Source: Alloyangia pacifica (lineage in GTDB: Bacteria; Pseudomonadota; Alphaproteobacteria; Rhodobacterales; Rhodobacteraceae). From it: a stretch of DNA of 64,000 bases. The stretch is taken from positions 1,078,001 to 1,142,000 of the forward strand of contig NZ_CP022190.1 of NCBI RefSeq assembly GCF_003111685.1, read 5' to 3'. This document shows, piece after piece, positions 44,000 through 52,963 of this stretch. The stretch's first letter is position 1, and the number at the start of each line of letters is the position of its first letter. The translations under genes were made by a program, and so were the position numbers. The notes under the pieces were generated by a model. That model worked only from the letters and a program-made list of their open reading frames with translations. It ran no database searches and had not been told where the DNA came from.

Positions 44000-45472
44000 T
44001 CAGCCTCCCATCCGCGCTTCGAGCCGCTCGATCACATGGGCGGGGACCATCGCCTCGGAAAGTTGGGCGAGCAGGCGCTGCTTGGCTTCGGCGGGCATGC
44101 GGTCGTTGCCCTCGATGAAGGCGACGAGCCGCGCGCGGCGCTCTTCGGTCAGCTCGAGCATGGCGGCCTCGGCCTGCACGTCGGGGCCGGTGGGGCCGCT
44201 GCTGGCCTCGGTGTTGAGCGGGCGCACCTTGATCCCGGCGCCCAAAAGCGGCGTGCGCTCGGCAACGACCATCCGCCCGTCCAGCGCTGCCCTGACAAGC
44301 ACCTCATCGCCCTGCCGGCGCAGCAGCTCGACCTGCACCGCTTCGAGCCGTTCGTCGGCACCGAGCACCAGCACATCGCCCGCCGGTCCAAGCGCCGTGG
44401 CAGGCAGAAGCGCCACCTGCTCGAGCGGCGGCTCGGCGATTTTCACGGTGACGAAATCGCCGGGTTTGAAGCCGCGGGGCTCTTCCAATGCCGCAAAGAG
44501 CAGGCGACCGGTCTGCCCCTCGCCCACCGCCGCGCCCTCGCGGATCAGCGTGCCCGCGCTGCTCACTGAGGCGCCGTAGAAATCCAGCGTCACCGTCACC
44601 GGCAACTCGCGCGGCTGGTCCGAGGCGTTGAGCAGCTGCAGGTACTGCTGGGTCGACACGCGGAAGGCAACTTCCAGCGCCGTAGGGTCAACCAGCGTGG
44701 CGAGCTGCTCATTGGCCGAGATCCGCCGCCCGGCGACCACCGAGACATCCTCGAGCTGGGCGTCGAACTCGGCACGGATTTCCGTTTCGTCGAGCCGCCG
44801 CTGCGCTTCGTCGAGCGCGATATGCGCACGGGTGAGCGCGGTGGTGCTCTGGTCGACGCGCGCCTCGCTCAGGGCCACTGCCTGCCGCCGGGTGACCACC
44901 GCCTGCCGTGCCGAAGAGGCCGAAAGCTCTGCCTCTTCCACAAGCGCCGAGGTGCCGACGCCGCGGGTCTGCAGATCGGCCTGACGTTGATAGGCCCGCT
45001 GGCGCAGCGCCGCTTGCTCCTCGGCGGCGGCCAGCGCGTCCTTCTCCAGCTCGACCGCGCGGATCGCCTCGCGGCGCTCGGCCTCGGCGTCCTGCAAGGC
45101 GCTCTGCGCCCGTTCCAGTTCGGCCTGCATGTCAGCCGGATAGATGCGCGCCAGAAGCGTGCCCGCGGCGACCCGCCCCCCCTCGACGAAGGCAGGCGCA
45201 AGGTCGATCAGCGTGCCGCCCACGGCGCTGCGCAGTTCCAGGCTCCGGCGGCTCTGGATTTCGCCAAAGGCGGTCATCTCGGGAACCACAGTCTCGAGCC
45301 GTACCGGCACGACGTTCACCGCGAACACCCGCTCGCGGGCCTGCGGGATCTGCGGCGTGTCTGCCAGACGGGTCTGCACCGCGTCGCGCACGAGGATCCC
45401 GGCCCAGGCCAGCAGGCCCAGCGTCAGCGAAAGAAGAAAGAGCCCGACTAGGCTCCGGCGAAGAAACCGCAT
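44000..45472 (-). CDS. RND efflux periplasmic adaptor (HlyD/AcrA family)
   Basis: 490 residues. One N-terminal membrane anchor (about 9-31), a lipoyl half-motif region (GEIQSRRSLELRSAVGGTL), a long alpha-hairpin coiled coil (about 115-240), and the beta-barrel part. The C-terminal ~80 residues (after about 400) include an unusual Ala/Glu/Arg-rich helical tail. Links the RND pump to an outer-membrane channel. First gene of the two-gene operon; a 20-bp palindrome lies about 90 bp upstream. Confidence 0.92.
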   Translation of the reverse strand: MRFLRRSLVGLFLLSLTLGLLAWAGILVRDAVQTRLADTPQIPQARERVFAVNVVPVRLETVVPEMTAFGEIQSRRSLELRSAVGGTLIDLAPAFVEGGRVAAGTLLARIYPADMQAELERAQSALQDAEAERREAIRAVELEKDALAAAEEQAALRQRAYQRQADLQTRGVGTSALVEEAELSASSARQAVVTRRQAVALSEARVDQSTTALTRAHIALDEAQRRLDETEIRAEFDAQLEDVSVVAGRRISANEQLATLVDPTALEVAFRVSTQQYLQLLNASDQPRELPVTVTLDFYGASVSSAGTLIREGAAVGEGQTGRLLFAALEEPRGFKPGDFVTVKIAEPPLEQVALLPATALGPAGDVLVLGADERLEAVQVELLRRQGDEVLVRAALDGRMVVAERTPLLGAGIKVRPLNTEASSGPTGPDVQAEAAMLELTEERRARLVAFIEGNDRMPAEAKQRLLAQLSEAMVPAHVIERLEARMGG

Positions 45473-45563
45473 GTGATCGTCCCGCGAAATGGAGGGGCGG
45501 CGCCCCTCTGTCTGGCTGCATTCAGCTTACGCCCGATGCCCGGCGCAATCCAAGTCGTCACGG

Positions 45564-45583
45564 TGATACGCGGGATCGTATCA
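45564..45583. promoter_or_regulatory. palindrome upstream of the RND operon
   Basis: TGATACG-CGGGAT-CGTATCA, a perfect 7-6-7 inverted repeat, 92 bp upstream of the adaptor start and overlapping the moaB stop codon. The size fits a TetR- or MarR-type operator. No T-run flanks it, so a terminator role is less likely. No regulator gene is adjacent. Confidence 0.5.
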
Positions 45584-46123
45584 TTTCCGCCGTTTGTGTT
45601 CCTCAAGACGCGGAAAAATCTCGACGAAATTGCAGGGCATGTGCCGGTAGTCGAGCTGCCAGCGCAGGATCTCGTCCCAGGCGTCCTTGCAGGCGCCGGT
45701 GCTGCCCGGCAGCGCAAAGAGGTAGGTGCCGCCCGCGACCCCGCCCGTGGCCCGCGACTGTACTGCCGAAGTGCCTATTTTCTTCATGGAAACCAGGGTG
45801 AAGACGGTGCCGAAGGCCTCGATCTCCTTTTCGTAGACATCGCGGTGCGCCTCTACGGTCACGTCGCGCCCGGTGAGCCCGGTGCCGCCGGTGGAAATGA
45901 TCACATCCACCTCGGGGCTGGCGATCCAGGCGCGAAGCTGGTCAGAAATGGCGGCGCGGTCGTCCTTCACGATTGCGCGATCGGCCAGCAGGTGACCGGC
46001 ATCGGTCAGCCTTTGCACCAGCGTGGTGCCCGAGCGGTCCTCATCTGGGCCGCGGGTGTCGCTCACGGTCAGCACCGCGATGCGGACAGGGATGAACTCT
46101 CGGGTTTCGTCGATGCGGCTCAT
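45581..46123 (-). CDS. moaB: molybdenum cofactor biosynthesis protein B
   Basis: 180 residues of the MoaB/Mog family (molybdopterin adenylyltransferase fold): [34 protein letters not shown] and [17 protein letters not shown]. Acts in molybdopterin cofactor assembly. Third gene after the uracil-DNA glycosylase and the small secreted protein, 51 bp downstream of the latter. Confidence 0.92.
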   Translation of the reverse strand: MSRIDETREFIPVRIAVLTVSDTRGPDEDRSGTTLVQRLTDAGHLLADRAIVKDDRAAISDQLRAWIASPEVDVIISTGGTGLTGRDVTVEAHRDVYEKEIEAFGTVFTLVSMKKIGTSAVQSRATGGVAGGTYLFALPGSTGACKDAWDEILRWQLDYRHMPCNFVEIFPRLEEHKRRK

Positions 46124-46174
46124 GCAGGCTCCATCAGGACTGGGATCACAGGGGTCTCGCCGTCAGCCATAGCG

Positions 46175-46762
46175 TCACGGGCAGGGCTCCGCCACAGGCA
46201 GACGCGGCACGGCGAAAATATGGGCGAAGCGGCGGGCCGCCGCATCGGTGGCAAGGCTGCGCGCAAAGCGCACCCAGTCGGCCTCGGTCTCTGGCTGCGG
46301 ACAGGTGCCGCCCTGTGCCAGCCGCGCCTTGGCCAGCGTCGCAGCCAGCGCATCCTCGCGCTCGTCGTCCGAGAGCGGAGGATAAGTGTTCTCGGCGGCA
46401 AATCGCGCGGCGCGCAGGAGGAGCGTGGCCAGCCGGTCCCGCTCGGCTATGGACAGCAGATCGGGGCAGAGCTGCACGGCGGCGGTGATCTCGACCAGCC
46501 GTGCCAATGCGCAGCCGGCAGGGCCATGGCCGCTTTGATCCTCTGCGCGCACCCCTTCGCCGTCGCGGCGGGTGAGGATCACCGGGCCAGGCAGTTCGAG
46601 GATTTCGAGCCCCGGAGATGGCTCCTCGACCTCGGAGGCGTGAACGCGGAAAAGCGCGATGTAGTCCGGGCTGAAGCCATCGGCACGAGCCCCGGTTGCA
46701 ACCGCAAGCAGCAACGCACAAACGGCCCCGGCACAGATGCGCCCGGCCCGCACGGGCCTCAC
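46175..46762 (-). CDS. secreted protein of unknown function
   Basis: 195 residues with a signal peptide (through ATGARA). The mature part is rich in Ala, Leu and Glu with Cys pairs (GCALARL, QLCPDLL, GTCPQPE, AEPCP) that may form disulfides in the periplasm. The start is GTG 46762, overlapping the glycosylase stop by four bases. No family recognised. Confidence 0.7.
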   Translation of the reverse strand: MRPVRAGRICAGAVCALLLAVATGARADGFSPDYIALFRVHASEVEEPSPGLEILELPGPVILTRRDGEGVRAEDQSGHGPAGCALARLVEITAAVQLCPDLLSIAERDRLATLLLRAARFAAENTYPPLSDDEREDALAATLAKARLAQGGTCPQPETEADWVRFARSLATDAAARRFAHIFAVPRLPVAEPCP

Positions 46763-47553
46763 CCCAGCGCCTTGAGCTTGGCCTGAAGCTCAAGCAAGTC
46801 GCCCCAGGCCTCGCGCTTCATGGCGGGCTGGCGCAGCAGGTAGGCCGGGTGGAACATCGGCATGGCGGGGCGGCCCTCGGCCTCGGTCCACTTGCCGCGC
46901 AGACGGGTTATGCCGCGTTTGCCGAGCAGCGCATCGCAGGAGATATTGCCCATGATCACCAGAAGGTCGGGATCGGCCAGCTCGACGTGCCGCGCCAGGA
47001 AGGGCTTCATCATCGCGATCTCTTCGGGGCGCGGGTCGCGGTTCTGCGGCGGCCGCCAGGGCAGCACGTTGGTGATGTAGACCGAGCTTGACCGGTCGAG
47101 GCCGATCGCCGCCAGCATCCGGTCGAGCAGTTGCCCGGCCCGCCCGACGAACGGCTTTCCCTGCAAGTCCTCTTCGCGGCCCGGCGCCTCGCCGACGATC
47201 ATCACCCGCGCGCCGGGGACTCCGTCGCAGAAGACAAGGTTGCGCGCGCCGCGCTTCAGTTCGCAGTGCTCAAAGGCGTCCATCGCCGCGTGCAGCGCTT
47301 CGAGGCTGCCCGCGCCCTTTGCGGCCTCCGTCGCAAGTTGCACCGGGTCCGGCCCGGCGGGCGCGACCATGGGTGCGGGGGCCGCGCCGCGCTCGGGTTG
47401 CGGCGCGGCAGCAGGTTGCGCCCGCGCCGCCTGCTCCGCCGCTTCCAGCGCAAAGCGGTCAACAGGCGCTTCGCCGATCGCCTCGTCGGCGCCCAGCTCA
47501 AGCTGCCAGTCCAGCGCCGCGCGCGCCCAATGCCAATCGATGCCCGAATCCAT
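46759..47553 (-). CDS. uracil-DNA glycosylase (family 4-like)
   Basis: 264 residues. The core has motif [18 protein letters not shown] and motif [10 protein letters not shown], with [13 protein letters not shown] between, as in family 4 (UDGa) enzymes that remove uracil from DNA. The N-terminal ~85 residues are a low-complexity Ala/Pro linker. Only one Cys is at the usual first cluster site ([10 protein letters not shown]), where thermophile family 4 enzymes have Cys-x2-Cys, so the 4Fe-4S cluster may be absent or altered. Heads a unit with the secreted protein and moaB. Confidence 0.88.
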   Translation of the reverse strand: MDSGIDWHWARAALDWQLELGADEAIGEAPVDRFALEAAEQAARAQPAAAPQPERGAAPAPMVAPAGPDPVQLATEAAKGAGSLEALHAAMDAFEHCELKRGARNLVFCDGVPGARVMIVGEAPGREEDLQGKPFVGRAGQLLDRMLAAIGLDRSSSVYITNVLPWRPPQNRDPRPEEIAMMKPFLARHVELADPDLLVIMGNISCDALLGKRGITRLRGKWTEAEGRPAMPMFHPAYLLRQPAMKREAWGDLLELQAKLKALG

Positions 47554-47651
47554 ATTCAGACACTACCCGAGCGCGTCGGCAGAGCAAATCTCCCCCAGGG
47601 GCATCTTTCGGAAAATCCTCGTGAAAGCCACGCGGGACAGATGCGCAGCCC

Positions 47652-48074
47652 TCAGGAGCGCGGCTTTTTGCGCGCGCGGATCAGCGTGTTATGGCTGATG
47701 ATCTCGTAGCCCAGCCGTTCCACCAGCTCGCGCCGGAGCCGCTCGATCTCGGCGCTCTCGATCTCGATCACCTCGCCGGTGTCGACGTCGACAAGGTGAT
47801 CGTGCTCGGCGGCGGGCGTGACTTCGAAGCGCGCCGACTCGTGCTCGAAGCTGAGCTTGCGGATCAGCCCCGCCTCCTCGAGTGCCGCCAGCGTCCTATA
47901 CACCGTGGCAAAGGAGACCGAGCCATCGATCGCCTTGGTCCGCGCGAAAAGCTCGTCGGCGTTCGGATGGTCCTCGGACTCCATGAGCACGGACATCACG
48001 ATCATGCGCTGCTGCGTCACGCGCAGCCCCGCATCGCGCAAGGCCTGGGCAAAATCGGTCGAGACCGCGGTCAT
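47652..48074 (-). CDS. mur: Fur family metal regulator, probably Mur (manganese)
   Basis: 140 residues with the winged-helix [15 protein letters not shown] and [17 protein letters not shown], and the metal site [16 protein letters not shown] (Fur HxH pattern). No Cys-x2-Cys zinc pairs are present, as usual for alphaproteobacterial Mur. Start ATG 48074 with AGGAG. Divergent from sitABCD, which is the classic place of the manganese uptake regulator in this group; iron- or zinc-sensing relatives cannot be fully excluded. Confidence 0.85.
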   Translation of the reverse strand: MTAVSTDFAQALRDAGLRVTQQRMIVMSVLMESEDHPNADELFARTKAIDGSVSFATVYRTLAALEEAGLIRKLSFEHESARFEVTPAAEHDHLVDVDTGEVIEIESAEIERLRRELVERLGYEIISHNTLIRARKKPRS

Positions 48075-48162
48075 TGGCAACTCCTGTTCAGGCCAGTTTG
48101 ATATCCCCGGTCCGGCAACGAGGCAACCACGCCGCGGCGGGAAGGCGGCACTGCACACATAA

Positions 48163-48179
48163 ATGAGAACGACTCTCAT
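48163..48179. promoter_or_regulatory. Fur/Mur box 1 upstream of sitA
   Basis: ATGAGA-ACGAC-TCTCAT, perfect 6-5-6 palindrome, 62 bp upstream of sitA. Resembles Fur-type boxes (TGAGAAT..ATTCTCA). Confidence 0.75.
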
Positions 48180-48192
48180 CTACCTTGACTTC

Positions 48193-48207
48193 TGCGAATG
48201 CCTCGCA
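48193..48207. promoter_or_regulatory. Fur/Mur box 2 upstream of sitA
   Basis: TGCGA-ATGCC-TCGCA, perfect 5-5-5 palindrome with its centre 29 bp from box 1 and 34 bp before the sitA start. Confidence 0.55.
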
Positions 48208-48240
48208 TTTACATTTCTTAAACCGCCCCGAGGAGACCCC

Positions 48241-49161
48241 ATGCCCGCCAAATCCCTGCTGTCGACTGCCCTTGCTACGCTTGGCCTGCTCATCGCCCAG
48301 CCTGCCGAAGCGGCAGAGAAGATGAAGGTGGTCACCACCTTCACCGTGCTCGCGGACATGGCGGCACAGGTCGCCGGGGAGGCCGCCGAGGTGGTCTCGG
48401 TCACCAAGCCCGGCGCCGAGATCCACGGCTACCAGCCCACCCCGCGCGACATCGTGCGGGCGCAGGGGGCGGACCTGATCCTGTGGAACGGGCTGAACCT
48501 CGAGCTGTGGTTCGAGCAGTTCCTGTCAAACCTGCGGGATGTGCCCTCGGTGACCCTCTCCGACGGGATCGACCCAATCCCGATCTCGACGGGGGCCTAC
48601 CAGGGAAAACCCAATCCGCACGCCTGGATGGGGCTTGAGAACGCGCTGATCTACATCGACAATATCGAGCGCGCCTTCGCCGAGCACGACCCGGACAACG
48701 CAGCGACCTATGCCGCCAACGCCGAGGCCTACAAGGCCGAGCTTCGCGCCACGCTCGAGCCTCTGCGCGCGCGCATCACCGCCATTCCCGAGGCGCAGCG
48801 CTGGCTGGTTACCTGCGAGGGGGCCTTCAGCTACCTCGCCCGCGATTTCGGAATGAAAGAGCTTTACCTCTGGCCGATGAACGCCGACCAGATGGGCACG
48901 CCGCAGCAGGTGCGGGCCGTGATCGACGGGGTCATCGACAACGAGATCCCCGTGGTGTTCTGCGAGAGCACCGTCAGTACCCGCCCCGCCGAACAGGTGG
49001 CGCGTGAGACCGGCGCGGCCTATGGCGGCGTGCTCTACGTCGACAGCCTGTCGGAGCCGGACGGCGCGGTGCCGAGCTATCTCGACCTGCTCGCCGTCAC
49101 CTCGCGCACCATTGCCGACGGGCTCGAGGCGGGGCTCGAAACGCAGAAGGCCGGACGATGA
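48241..49161 (+). CDS. sitA: manganese/iron ABC transporter substrate-binding protein
   Basis: 306 residues. Signal peptide ends QPAEA; the mature cluster-A-I metal-binding protein has [20 protein letters not shown] (His ligand), [11 protein letters not shown] (His), [14 protein letters not shown] (Glu) and an Asp in [10 protein letters not shown]. The His/His/Glu/Asp set fits Mn2+ or Fe2+. Start ATG 48241 behind GAGGAGA. Start codons and stops overlap through the operon. Confidence 0.93.
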   Translation: MPAKSLLSTALATLGLLIAQPAEAAEKMKVVTTFTVLADMAAQVAGEAAEVVSVTKPGAEIHGYQPTPRDIVRAQGADLILWNGLNLELWFEQFLSNLRDVPSVTLSDGIDPIPISTGAYQGKPNPHAWMGLENALIYIDNIERAFAEHDPDNAATYAANAEAYKAELRATLEPLRARITAIPEAQRWLVTCEGAFSYLARDFGMKELYLWPMNADQMGTPQQVRAVIDGVIDNEIPVVFCESTVSTRPAEQVARETGAAYGGVLYVDSLSEPDGAVPSYLDLLAVTSRTIADGLEAGLETQKAGR

Positions 49162-50051
49162 CCGCGTTGGAGGCCTCCGTGAAGGACACCGCCTCGATGG
49201 ACGGCATCCGCGTCGAAGATGTCACCGTCACCTACCGCAACGGCCACACCGCCCTGCGCCGCGCCAGTTTCGAGATCCCGCGGGGTACGATCACCGCATT
49301 GGTCGGTGTCAACGGCGCGGGCAAATCGACGCTGTTTAAGGCGCTCATGGGCTTCGTGCCGGTGGCTCAGGGTTCGATCAGCCTGCTCGGCCAATCGGTG
49401 GCAGAGGCGCTGAAGCGCAACCTTGTCGCCTATGTGCCACAGTCGGAAGAGGTCGACTGGTCCTTTCCGGTTCTGGTCGAGGACGTGGTGATGATGGGCC
49501 GCTACGGCCACATGGGTTTCCTGCGTCGCCCGGCAAAGGTCGATCACGTCGCCGTCGGGGCGGCGCTCGCCCGCGTCGGCATGACCGATTTCCGCCAGCG
49601 CCAGATCGGCGAGCTCTCGGGCGGTCAGAAAAAGCGCGTCTTCCTCGCCCGCGCATTGGCGCAGGAGGGACAGGTGATCCTGCTCGACGAGCCCTTCACC
49701 GGCGTCGACGTGAAGACCGAGGAGCAGATCATCGCCCTGCTTCGGGAACTCAAGAACGAAGGCCGGGTGATGCTTGTCTCGACCCACAACCTCGGCACGG
49801 TGCCCGAGTTCTGCGACCGCACTGTCCTCGTCAAGGGCACGGTTCTTGCCTACGGGCCGACCGAGACCACCTTCACCCGCGCCGCGCTGGAAGAGGCCTT
49901 CGGCGGGGTGCTGCGGCATTTCACCATCGAAGGGGCGGAGCTGCACGACGATGCCGACCCCCGCCGCCTGTCGATCCTCACCGACGACGAGCGCCCGCTG
50001 GTGCGCTACGGCGGCGAGACCCGCCGAGCGAAGCGGGAGGAGACGGAATGA
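49158..50051 (+). CDS. sitB: manganese/iron ABC transporter ATP-binding protein
   Basis: 297 residues with Walker [10 protein letters not shown] (about 52-60), Q-loop VPQSEEVDW, signature LSGGQKKRV, Walker B VILLDEPF and H-loop STHN. Energises SitCD. Overlaps sitA by four bases. A C-terminal tail after about residue 250 is charged. Confidence 0.94.
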   Translation: MTALEASVKDTASMDGIRVEDVTVTYRNGHTALRRASFEIPRGTITALVGVNGAGKSTLFKALMGFVPVAQGSISLLGQSVAEALKRNLVAYVPQSEEVDWSFPVLVEDVVMMGRYGHMGFLRRPAKVDHVAVGAALARVGMTDFRQRQIGELSGGQKKRVFLARALAQEGQVILLDEPFTGVDVKTEEQIIALLRELKNEGRVMLVSTHNLGTVPEFCDRTVLVKGTVLAYGPTETTFTRAALEEAFGGVLRHFTIEGAELHDDADPRRLSILTDDERPLVRYGGETRRAKREETE

Positions 50052-50902
50052 GCCTGTTCGAGCCTTTCTCCTATGGCTACATGACCAACGCCATTTGGGT
50101 GTCGGCGCTGGTTGGCGCGGTCTGCGCCTTCCTGTCGAGCTATCTGATGCTCAAGGGCTGGTCGCTGATCGGCGACGCGCTCTCGCACTCGGTCGTGCCG
50201 GGCGTCGCCGGGGCCTACATGCTCGGCCTGCCCTTCGCGCTCGGCGCCTTCATCTCGGGCGGACTGGCGGCGGCGGCGATGCTATTGCTCTCGGACCGCT
50301 CGGGACTGAAGAGCGACGTGATCATCGGGCTCATCTTCACCAGCTTCTTCGGGCTCGGCCTCTTCATGGCCTCGGTGAACCCCATGGCGATCTCGATCCA
50401 GACCATCACCATGGGGAACATTCTCGCCATCACCCCGGGAGATACGCTGCAGCTCGCGATCATCGGGTTTGTCTCACTGGCGGTTCTGCTGGCCAAGTGG
50501 AAGGACTTGATGGTCGTCTTCTTCGACGAGGGCCACGCCCGCTCCATCGGGCTGCGGCCGGGGCTTCTGAAGGCGCTCTTCTTCACCCTGCTCTCGGCCT
50601 GCGTGGTTGCCGCGATGCAGACCGTCGGGGCCTTTCTGGTGATCGCCATGGTGGTCACCCCCGGTGCCACCGCCTACCTGCTCTGCGACCGCTTTCCCCG
50701 GCTCATCGCGACCTCGGTGGCGATCGGCACCGTGACCAGCTTCGCGGGCGCTTATCTCAGCTATTTCCTCGACGGGGCGACCGGCGGGATCATCGTGCTT
50801 CTGCAAACCGCAATCTTCCTGCTGACCTTCACCTTCGCGCCCAAGCACGGCCGGCTCGCCGCCCGCCGCAAGGCGAAGGCCGCGCTGGAGGAGGCGGCAT
50901 GA
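50048..50902 (+). CDS. sitC: manganese/iron ABC transporter permease
   Basis: 284 residues with seven or eight hydrophobic segments of the ABC-3 family ([22 protein letters not shown] near the N-terminus). Overlaps sitB by four bases. Confidence 0.93.
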   Translation: MSLFEPFSYGYMTNAIWVSALVGAVCAFLSSYLMLKGWSLIGDALSHSVVPGVAGAYMLGLPFALGAFISGGLAAAAMLLLSDRSGLKSDVIIGLIFTSFFGLGLFMASVNPMAISIQTITMGNILAITPGDTLQLAIIGFVSLAVLLAKWKDLMVVFFDEGHARSIGLRPGLLKALFFTLLSACVVAAMQTVGAFLVIAMVVTPGATAYLLCDRFPRLIATSVAIGTVTSFAGAYLSYFLDGATGGIIVLLQTAIFLLTFTFAPKHGRLAARRKAKAALEEAA

Positions 50903-51732
50903 CCGAGACCCTGCTCGCCCCCTTCCAGTTCCCCTTCATGCAGAACGCATTCTTGATCTGCGCCATCGTCGCCATCCCCTGCGCGCTGCTGTCGTGCTTC
51001 CTCGTGCTCAAGGGCTGGGCGCTCATGGGAGACGCGATCAGCCACGCCATCCTGCCGGGCGTGGTGCTGGCCTATGTCCTGAACCTGCCGCTGATCCTCG
51101 GGGCCTTTGGGGCGGGCATGGTCACGGCGCTCGCCACGGGTTTTCTCGCGGGCAACAGCCGCGTCAAGCAGGACACGGTGATGGGCGTGGTCTTCTCGGG
51201 CATGTTCGCGCTCGGCATCGTGCTTTACACACAGATCCACACCAATGTGCACCTCGACCACATCCTCTTTGGCAACATGCTGGGCGTGGGCAGCGAGGAC
51301 CTCTGGACCGCCGGGCTGATTTCCCTGCTGGTGGCCGGGGCACTCTTACTGAAGTGGAAGGACCTGCTGCTGCACGCCTTCGACCCGGCGCAGGCGCGGG
51401 CGAGCGGGCTGCCTGTGGGGCTGCTGCACTACGGGCTGCTGACGCTGATCTCGCTGACCATCGTGGCGACGCTCACCGCCACCGGGCTGATCCTTGCGGT
51501 GGGGCTGTTGATCGCGCCGGGGGCCATCGCCTTTCTGCTCGCGCGCAGCTTCGGGAAGATGATGCTGGCCGCCTGCGCCGCCTGTCTCTTGGCGATGCTG
51601 GCGGGAACCTACCTCAGCTTCTTCCTCGACAGCGCCCCTGCCCCCACGATCATCTTGATCCTGACGGCGATCTTCCTCTTGGCCTTGGTCCGGCGCGGGA
51701 TCCTCACGCGCCGGGCCTCGGCTCAATTCTGA
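50899..51732 (+). CDS. sitD: manganese/iron ABC transporter permease
   Basis: 277 residues, a homologue of SitC with the same LKGWALMGDAISHAILPG segment. Start ATG 50899 overlaps sitC by four bases. The frame is open much further upstream, but only as a shadow of sitB and sitC. Confidence 0.93.
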   Translation: MTETLLAPFQFPFMQNAFLICAIVAIPCALLSCFLVLKGWALMGDAISHAILPGVVLAYVLNLPLILGAFGAGMVTALATGFLAGNSRVKQDTVMGVVFSGMFALGIVLYTQIHTNVHLDHILFGNMLGVGSEDLWTAGLISLLVAGALLLKWKDLLLHAFDPAQARASGLPVGLLHYGLLTLISLTIVATLTATGLILAVGLLIAPGAIAFLLARSFGKMMLAACAACLLAMLAGTYLSFFLDSAPAPTIILILTAIFLLALVRRGILTRRASAQF

Positions 51733-51746
51733 TCGCCCGGGATCAG
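51729..51746. terminator. hairpin joining two converging stop codons
   Basis: CTGATC-GCCCGG-GATCAG. The stem contains the sitD stop (TGA 51730-51732) and the stop of the alcohol dehydrogenase gene on the other strand. No T-run, so termination is only possible. Confidence 0.4.
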
Positions 51747-52786
51747 GGCTCGGGGAAGGCGATTTGCACCTTCATCGCGCGGCTCTTGTCGGCGGCAAGC
51801 TCGAAGGCCTCCTGCGCCTGCACGACCGGCAACACCCCGGTGAGGAGAGGCTTCACATCGAGCCGCCCGCTGTCGATCAGCCGCGCCGCCGTGGCGAACT
51901 CGGGATCGAAGCGGAAGCTGCCCATCAGCCGCAGCTCCTTGGCAACGATGACGGTCATCGGCAGCGGCGTCTCGGGCCCGAGGCCGACGGTCACCATGGT
52001 GCCGCGCGGGCGCAGGATCGAACAGCCCGCGACCACCGCCGCCGGGGCGCCCGAGCATTCGAAGAGCACATCCACCTGCCCCTTGCCCGCCTGCAGCGGC
52101 TCGAGCGCGCCCTCCTGCGCCGCAAGGTTGATCACCCGATCCGCGCCCATGATCTGCGCCACCTCCAACGCCGCTGCGGAAATGTCGGTCGCCACAATCT
52201 CCTCGGCCCCCGCGAGCCGTGCCGCCGCGATTGTCAGGCAGCCAATGGGACCGCAGCCCGAGACCGCCACGCGTTTGCCGATCAGGCTGCCCGCCTGTGC
52301 CACCGCGTGCAGGCAGACCGCCAGCGGCTCCGACATGGCGGTAAGCGCGAGATCGGCCTTGCGCGAGAGCCGCACGGCCTGCCGCGCCGGCAGCGTCAGC
52401 TGGGCGCGGAAGAACCCCTGCTCGTGCGGGAAGCGCATGGCGGACCCGGCAAAGCGCATGTCGAGGCAATGGTTGGCCATGCCGCGCAGACAGTATTCGC
52501 AGTCGTTGCAAGGGCGCGAGGGGTTGATCGCCACGCGGTCGCCCTCCGACACCCCGCTGACCCCCGCGCCGAGATCGGTGACGATCCCCGAGACCTCGTG
52601 CCCCAGCGCCATGGGCTCGCGGATGCGGATCGTGCCGAAGCCACCGTGCAGGTAGTAATGCAGGTCCGAGCCGCAGATGCCGCCATGGCTGACCGCGATG
52701 CGCACCTCGCCGGGACCGGGCGCAGGGGCGCCCTGCAGGGTGTCAAGCCGCAGGTCCTTCGGAGCATGGATGACGACAGCCTCCAT
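51743..52786 (-). CDS. zinc-dependent alcohol dehydrogenase, L-idonate 5-dehydrogenase-like
   Basis: 347-residue MDR protein. Catalytic zinc site GICGSDLHYYLHGGFG and GHE(V), structural zinc CNDCEYCLRGMANHC, and Rossmann motif VSGCGPIGCL. Closest in look to L-idonate 5-dehydrogenase (idonate to 5-keto-gluconate). It follows the peptide-type ABC ATPase gene by 177 bp on the same strand and may be separately transcribed. Polyol dehydrogenase is the safe call. Confidence 0.8.
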   Translation of the reverse strand: MEAVVIHAPKDLRLDTLQGAPAPGPGEVRIAVSHGGICGSDLHYYLHGGFGTIRIREPMALGHEVSGIVTDLGAGVSGVSEGDRVAINPSRPCNDCEYCLRGMANHCLDMRFAGSAMRFPHEQGFFRAQLTLPARQAVRLSRKADLALTAMSEPLAVCLHAVAQAGSLIGKRVAVSGCGPIGCLTIAAARLAGAEEIVATDISAAALEVAQIMGADRVINLAAQEGALEPLQAGKGQVDVLFECSGAPAAVVAGCSILRPRGTMVTVGLGPETPLPMTVIVAKELRLMGSFRFDPEFATAARLIDSGRLDVKPLLTGVLPVVQAQEAFELAADKSRAMKVQIAFPEP

Positions 52787-52963
52787 CAGCGGGTTCCTAT
52801 GCTGGTGGGCATCGCGGATCGGGTCATGAGGTTCTCCTTCTCGGCGCGTCCGGCGCCTTTCCTTGGCGACAAGCTAGACGGGCGACAGGAGAGGTTTCAA
52901 GGCGAAACGCAGTGTGCCGCGCCCGCAGGACGGGCGCGGCGGCACCGGCGCGCCGGCAAGCCC

